Of a stretch of DNA of 7,724 bases, positions 5,785-7,724 are shown piece by piece. The DNA lies in assembly GCA_027023345.1 (NCBI GenBank), contig JALVVO010000219.1, positions 1 to 7,724 on the forward strand. Reading direction: 5' to 3'. The position numbers were made by a program, and so were the translations under genes. This DNA is from Thermaceae bacterium. Lineage in GTDB: Bacteria > Deinococcota > Deinococci > Deinococcales > Marinithermaceae. A model generated the notes under the pieces. That model was not told the origin of the DNA and ran no database searches. It worked only from the letters and a program-made list of their open reading frames with translations. The stretch's first letter is position 1. Every line of letters begins with the position of its first letter.

Positions 5785-6338
5785 CCCCGGTAGTAGTGGG
5801 CGTCTCGGGCGCCTCCGGGATGCCCTACGCCCTCGACCTCCTGCGGGCGCTCCGGGAAGCCCGGGTCGAGGTCCACCTGGTGGCCACCCGGGGAGCGCTC
5901 AAGGTGCTCCGGGCCGAGACCGACCTCGACGCCGAAGCGCTCTTCGCCCTCGCCCACCGGCACTACCCCGACGACGACCTCACCGCCCCCATCGCCTCCG
6001 GGTCCTTCGCCACCCGGGGCATGGCGGTGGTGCCGGCGAGCCAGACGACGCTCGCCAAGATCGCCGCCGGCATCGCCGACAACCTGCTCACCCGGGCGGC
6101 CTTCGTGCACCTCAAGGAGCGCCGCCCGCTGGTGCTCGTGCCCCGGGAGACGCCGCTCGCCCTTCCCGCGCTCCGGTCCATGCTGGCCGCGGCCGAGGCC
6201 GGGGCGGTGGTGCTGCCCGCCTGCCCCGGGTTCTACCACCGGCCGCGCTCGGTGGAGGACCTTCTGCGCTTCGTCACCCAGCGGATCCTCGACCACCTGG
6301 GGGTGGCCCTCGACTGGGCCCCCCGCTGGGAGGGCTAG
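5766..6338 (+). CDS. ubiX: Flavin prenyltransferase UbiX
   Basis: A 190-residue soluble enzyme that joins a dimethylallyl group to FMN, giving the prenylated-FMN cofactor used by UbiD-type decarboxylases. The whole chain follows the family: VVVGVSGASGMPYA at the N-terminus, IASGSFATRGMAVVPASQTT, NLLTRAAFVHLKERRPLVL, PRETPL and PGFYHRPRSVEDLL. Residues lining the active site in characterised UbiX proteins have counterparts here: Ser17, Glu51, Lys117, Glu128, Tyr157 and Arg173. The GTG at 5766 is chosen because it leaves a normal lead-in before the first strand; a GTG at 5796 would cut into that strand. There is no good ribosome binding site, so translation probably depends on coupling with the symporter gene, which it overlaps by 19 bp. 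No ubiD partner is in the window, so the pathway served (quinone synthesis or aromatic acid decarboxylation) is not shown. Confidence 0.92.
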   Translation: MASPALAPVVVGVSGASGMPYALDLLRALREARVEVHLVATRGALKVLRAETDLDAEALFALAHRHYPDDDLTAPIASGSFATRGMAVVPASQTTLAKIAAGIADNLLTRAAFVHLKERRPLVLVPRETPLALPALRSMLAAAEAGAVVLPACPGFYHRPRSVEDLLRFVTQRILDHLGVALDWAPRWEG

Positions 6339-7547
6339 GTGGAGCCCCTCTACGCCTTTCTCGCCGGGGTCGGCGTGGGCGCCGCCGGGCTCTACCTCCT
6401 TACCATCGGCCGCCTCGCCCGGCTCTCGGCCCAGCTCGAGGCCGAGCGGGAAAAGCACCGCTGGACCGAGGAGGCCAAGGCCACGCTGGCCGAGGCCTTC
6501 CAGCTCCTCGCCGCGAAGAACCTCGAGGACGCGAACCGGAGGCTCGCCGAGGCCGCCCGCGCCCTCTTCGACCGGCTGGACCGCGAGGTGAAGGGCGGGC
6601 TCGACACCCACGCCGCCGAGCTCCGGGGCGTGCTCGAGCCCCTGAAGGAGGCGCTCCTCGCCCTCCAGGGCCGGATCGAGGCCCTGGAGCGGGACCGCGA
6701 GGGGGCCTACCGCGCCCTCGCCGAACAGCTAAGGCTCCTCCGGGAGGAGCAGGGGGCGCTCCAGGAAGCCGCCCAGCGCCTCCGATCCGCCCTCTCGGCC
6801 GAGCGCACCCGGGGGCACTGGGGCGAGCTCCAGCTCAAAAGGGTGGTGGAACTCGCCGGCATGGCGCCCCACGTGGACTTCGCCCTCCAGGCCGGCACCG
6901 AGCGGGGCCGGCCCGACCTCGTCGTCTTCCTTCCCGGGGGCGGGACGATCCCGGTGGACGCGAAGGCCCCGATGACCGCCTACCTCAAGGCGCTCGAGGC
7001 CACCGACCCCGCCGAACGGCAGGCGGGGCTCCGGGCCCACGCCGCCGCCCTCCGGGCGCGGATCAAGGAGCTCGCCGACCGGTCGTACTGGCGGGGCCTC
7101 CCCGGGGCCCCCGAGCTGGTCGTCGTCTTCGTACCCAGCGAGGCGGCGCTTCAAGCCGCCTTCGAGGCCGACCCCACCCTCTTCGAGGAGGCCCTGGCCC
7201 GGCGGGTGCTCCCGGCCAGCCCGATCACCCTGCTCGCGCTCCTAAAGTCGATCGCCTACGGCTGGCGGCAGCACCGGCTCTCCGAGGAGGCCCGCCGCAT
7301 CGCCGAGGAAGCCGGCGAGCTGGTCGAGCGCTTCGCCACCTTCAACCGGCACCTGGGTAAGGTGGGGAAAAGGCTCAAGGACAGCGTCGAGGCCTACAAC
7401 GAGGCAGTGGGGAGCCTGGAGCGCCGGCTCCTGCCCCTGGCCGGGCGGATCGCCGAGCGGGCGGGGAAGGCGGGTGACCTCGACCCGCCCCGGCCCCTCG
7501 AGGCCCGGCCCCGGGACTACGGCGACAACTCCGAGAGCCCGAAGTAG
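6339..7547 (+). CDS. rmuC: RmuC-family protein (DNA recombination/inversion-limiting)
   Basis: A 402-residue protein with the RmuC plan: an N-terminal membrane anchor (about residues 4-23), a long coiled coil rich in Ala, Glu, Leu and Arg (about 26-155), then the conserved domain. Within that domain are GHWGELQLKRVVELAGM (159-175), GRPDLVVFLPGG (190-201) and VDAKAPMTAYL (206-216), followed by FVPSEAA, SPITLLALLKSIAYGWRQ (294-311) and AYNEAVGSLERRLLP near the C-terminus. Asp193 and Asp207-x-Lys209 fit the PD-(D/E)XK nuclease pattern proposed for the family. In E. coli, loss of rmuC raises inversion at short inverted repeats, but the biochemical activity is poorly defined. The GTG start directly follows the ubiX stop, with GGGAGGG 4 nt before it. 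The last 31 bp overlap a convergent gene. Confidence 0.92.
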   Translation: MEPLYAFLAGVGVGAAGLYLLTIGRLARLSAQLEAEREKHRWTEEAKATLAEAFQLLAAKNLEDANRRLAEAARALFDRLDREVKGGLDTHAAELRGVLEPLKEALLALQGRIEALERDREGAYRALAEQLRLLREEQGALQEAAQRLRSALSAERTRGHWGELQLKRVVELAGMAPHVDFALQAGTERGRPDLVVFLPGGGTIPVDAKAPMTAYLKALEATDPAERQAGLRAHAAALRARIKELADRSYWRGLPGAPELVVVFVPSEAALQAAFEADPTLFEEALARRVLPASPITLLALLKSIAYGWRQHRLSEEARRIAEEAGELVERFATFNRHLGKVGKRLKDSVEAYNEAVGSLERRLLPLAGRIAERAGKAGDLDPPRPLEARPRDYGDNSESPK

Positions 7548-7654
7548 GCCTCGAGCACCCGCCGCTGGGCGGGGGTGAGGGGCACCGCCTCCAGGTAGTC
7601 CGCGGCCCGCCTCCGCACCGCCTCCGGCGGCCGGCCCTTTGGCCAGGGGGAGGG
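7517..7654 (-). CDS. C-terminal fragment of an unrecognised convergent gene
   Basis: On the minus strand a frame ends at TAG (7519-7517) and reads back through about 45 codons that look coding: Arg/Ala/Glu-rich helical sequence such as PKGRPPEAVRRRAADYLE and then LTPAQRRVLEAYFGLSEL, with GC-rich third positions like its neighbours. The fragment overlaps the rmuC tail by 31 bp. From 7652 upward the sequence turns into its own reverse complement, and the frame meets an in-frame stop at 7717-7715 with no start codon, so the true upstream part is missing or lost in the inverted repeat. The fragment is too short to name a family. The start of the interval is real; its upper limit is set by the fold-back. 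Confidence 0.5.
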   Translation of the reverse strand, partial: PSPWPKGRPPEAVRRRAADYLEAVPLTPAQRRVLEAYFGLSELSP

Positions 7655-7724
7655 GAGCCGCTCCCCCTGGCCAAAGGGCCGGCCGCCGGAGGCGGTGCGG
7701 AGGCGGGCCGCGGACTACCTGGAG
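7589..7724. repeat. Perfect 64-bp inverted repeat with 8-nt loop, at the window's end
   Basis: Bases 7589-7652 are an exact reverse complement of 7661-7724, separated by GGGAGCCG (7653-7660). I checked all 64 pairs by hand and found no mismatch. The right arm ends on the last base of the window, so the repeat may continue further. The left arm is normal-looking coding sequence on the minus strand, and the right arm is that same sequence reversed. This pattern is typical of a fold-back (self-chimeric) read or contig end. A real cruciform or an inversion junction is the alternative. Confidence 0.95.

Noticed and set aside
1..7724. Many CTCGAG hexamers (at least 15 by eye) scattered across the window
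   Set aside because: Nearly all are Leu-Glu codon pairs or their reverse in GC-rich coding sequence. They have no regular spacing or flanking similarity, so codon use explains them.
7589..7724. Reading the terminal inverted repeat as a transcription terminator or a mobile-element end
   Set aside because: The arms are 64 bp of coding-like sequence with no T tract, no transposase and no target duplication; a fold-back is the simpler account.
1..7724. tRNA, rRNA, riboswitch or CRISPR array
   Set aside because: Intergenic gaps are 49, 95 and 98 bp, and none holds a cloverleaf, direct-repeat series or recognisable riboswitch core.

Overview
The window is very GC-rich, bacterial and gene-dense. 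GC3-heavy codons, GTG starts, ATGA stop/start overlaps, a Roadblock/LC7 protein and a DUF4388 (PATAN-like) protein together suggest a member of Deinococcota, most likely a thermophile of the Thermaceae type. That placement is inferred from gene content and composition; no rRNA gene or other taxonomic marker is present.

Layout. (1) 1-1208, minus strand: a two-gene NAD-synthesis unit. A nitrilase-superfamily amidase (342-1208) overlaps by 4 bp the start of an NAD+ synthetase gene (1-345), which is cut by the left edge. (2) 1209-1257: a 49-bp divergent promoter region. (3) 1258-1692, plus: a stand-alone two-CBS-domain protein, followed by a hairpin at 1717-1737. (4) 1788-2746, plus: a Roadblock/LC7 protein coupled by ATGA to a single-domain protoglobin, a possible haem sensor with a GTPase-regulator partner. 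(5) 2743-3549, minus: an exported beta-rich protein, probably an outer-membrane barrel. Its stop codon overlaps the protoglobin stop. (6) 3550-3647: a second divergent promoter region. (7) 3648-7547, plus: four tightly packed genes with overlaps of 20 and 19 bp and one gap of zero. They encode a DUF4388 protein, an AGCS amino acid:cation symporter, the flavin prenyltransferase UbiX and an RmuC-family protein. (8) 7517 to about 7654, minus: the C-terminal end of an unrecognised convergent gene, overlapping the rmuC tail by 31 bp. (9) 7589-7724: a perfect 64-bp inverted repeat with an 8-nt loop that runs to the last base of the window. It breaks the convergent gene and looks more like a fold-back at a contig end than biology, though this cannot be settled from the sequence alone.

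How the genes fit together. The first unit plausibly makes NAD+ using glutamine, with the amidase supplying ammonia to the synthetase. Roadblock proteins regulate or scaffold Ras-like (MglA-type) GTPases, and DUF4388 proteins are also found in signalling contexts, so the Roadblock-protoglobin pair and the nearby DUF4388 gene may belong to one signalling theme. No GTPase is in the window. The transporter, UbiX and RmuC genes look like housekeeping functions gathered in one transcript. I see no tRNA, rRNA, CRISPR array, transposase or phage gene. No gene-free stretch exceeds about 100 bp except the right-hand end, which is occupied by the inverted repeat.
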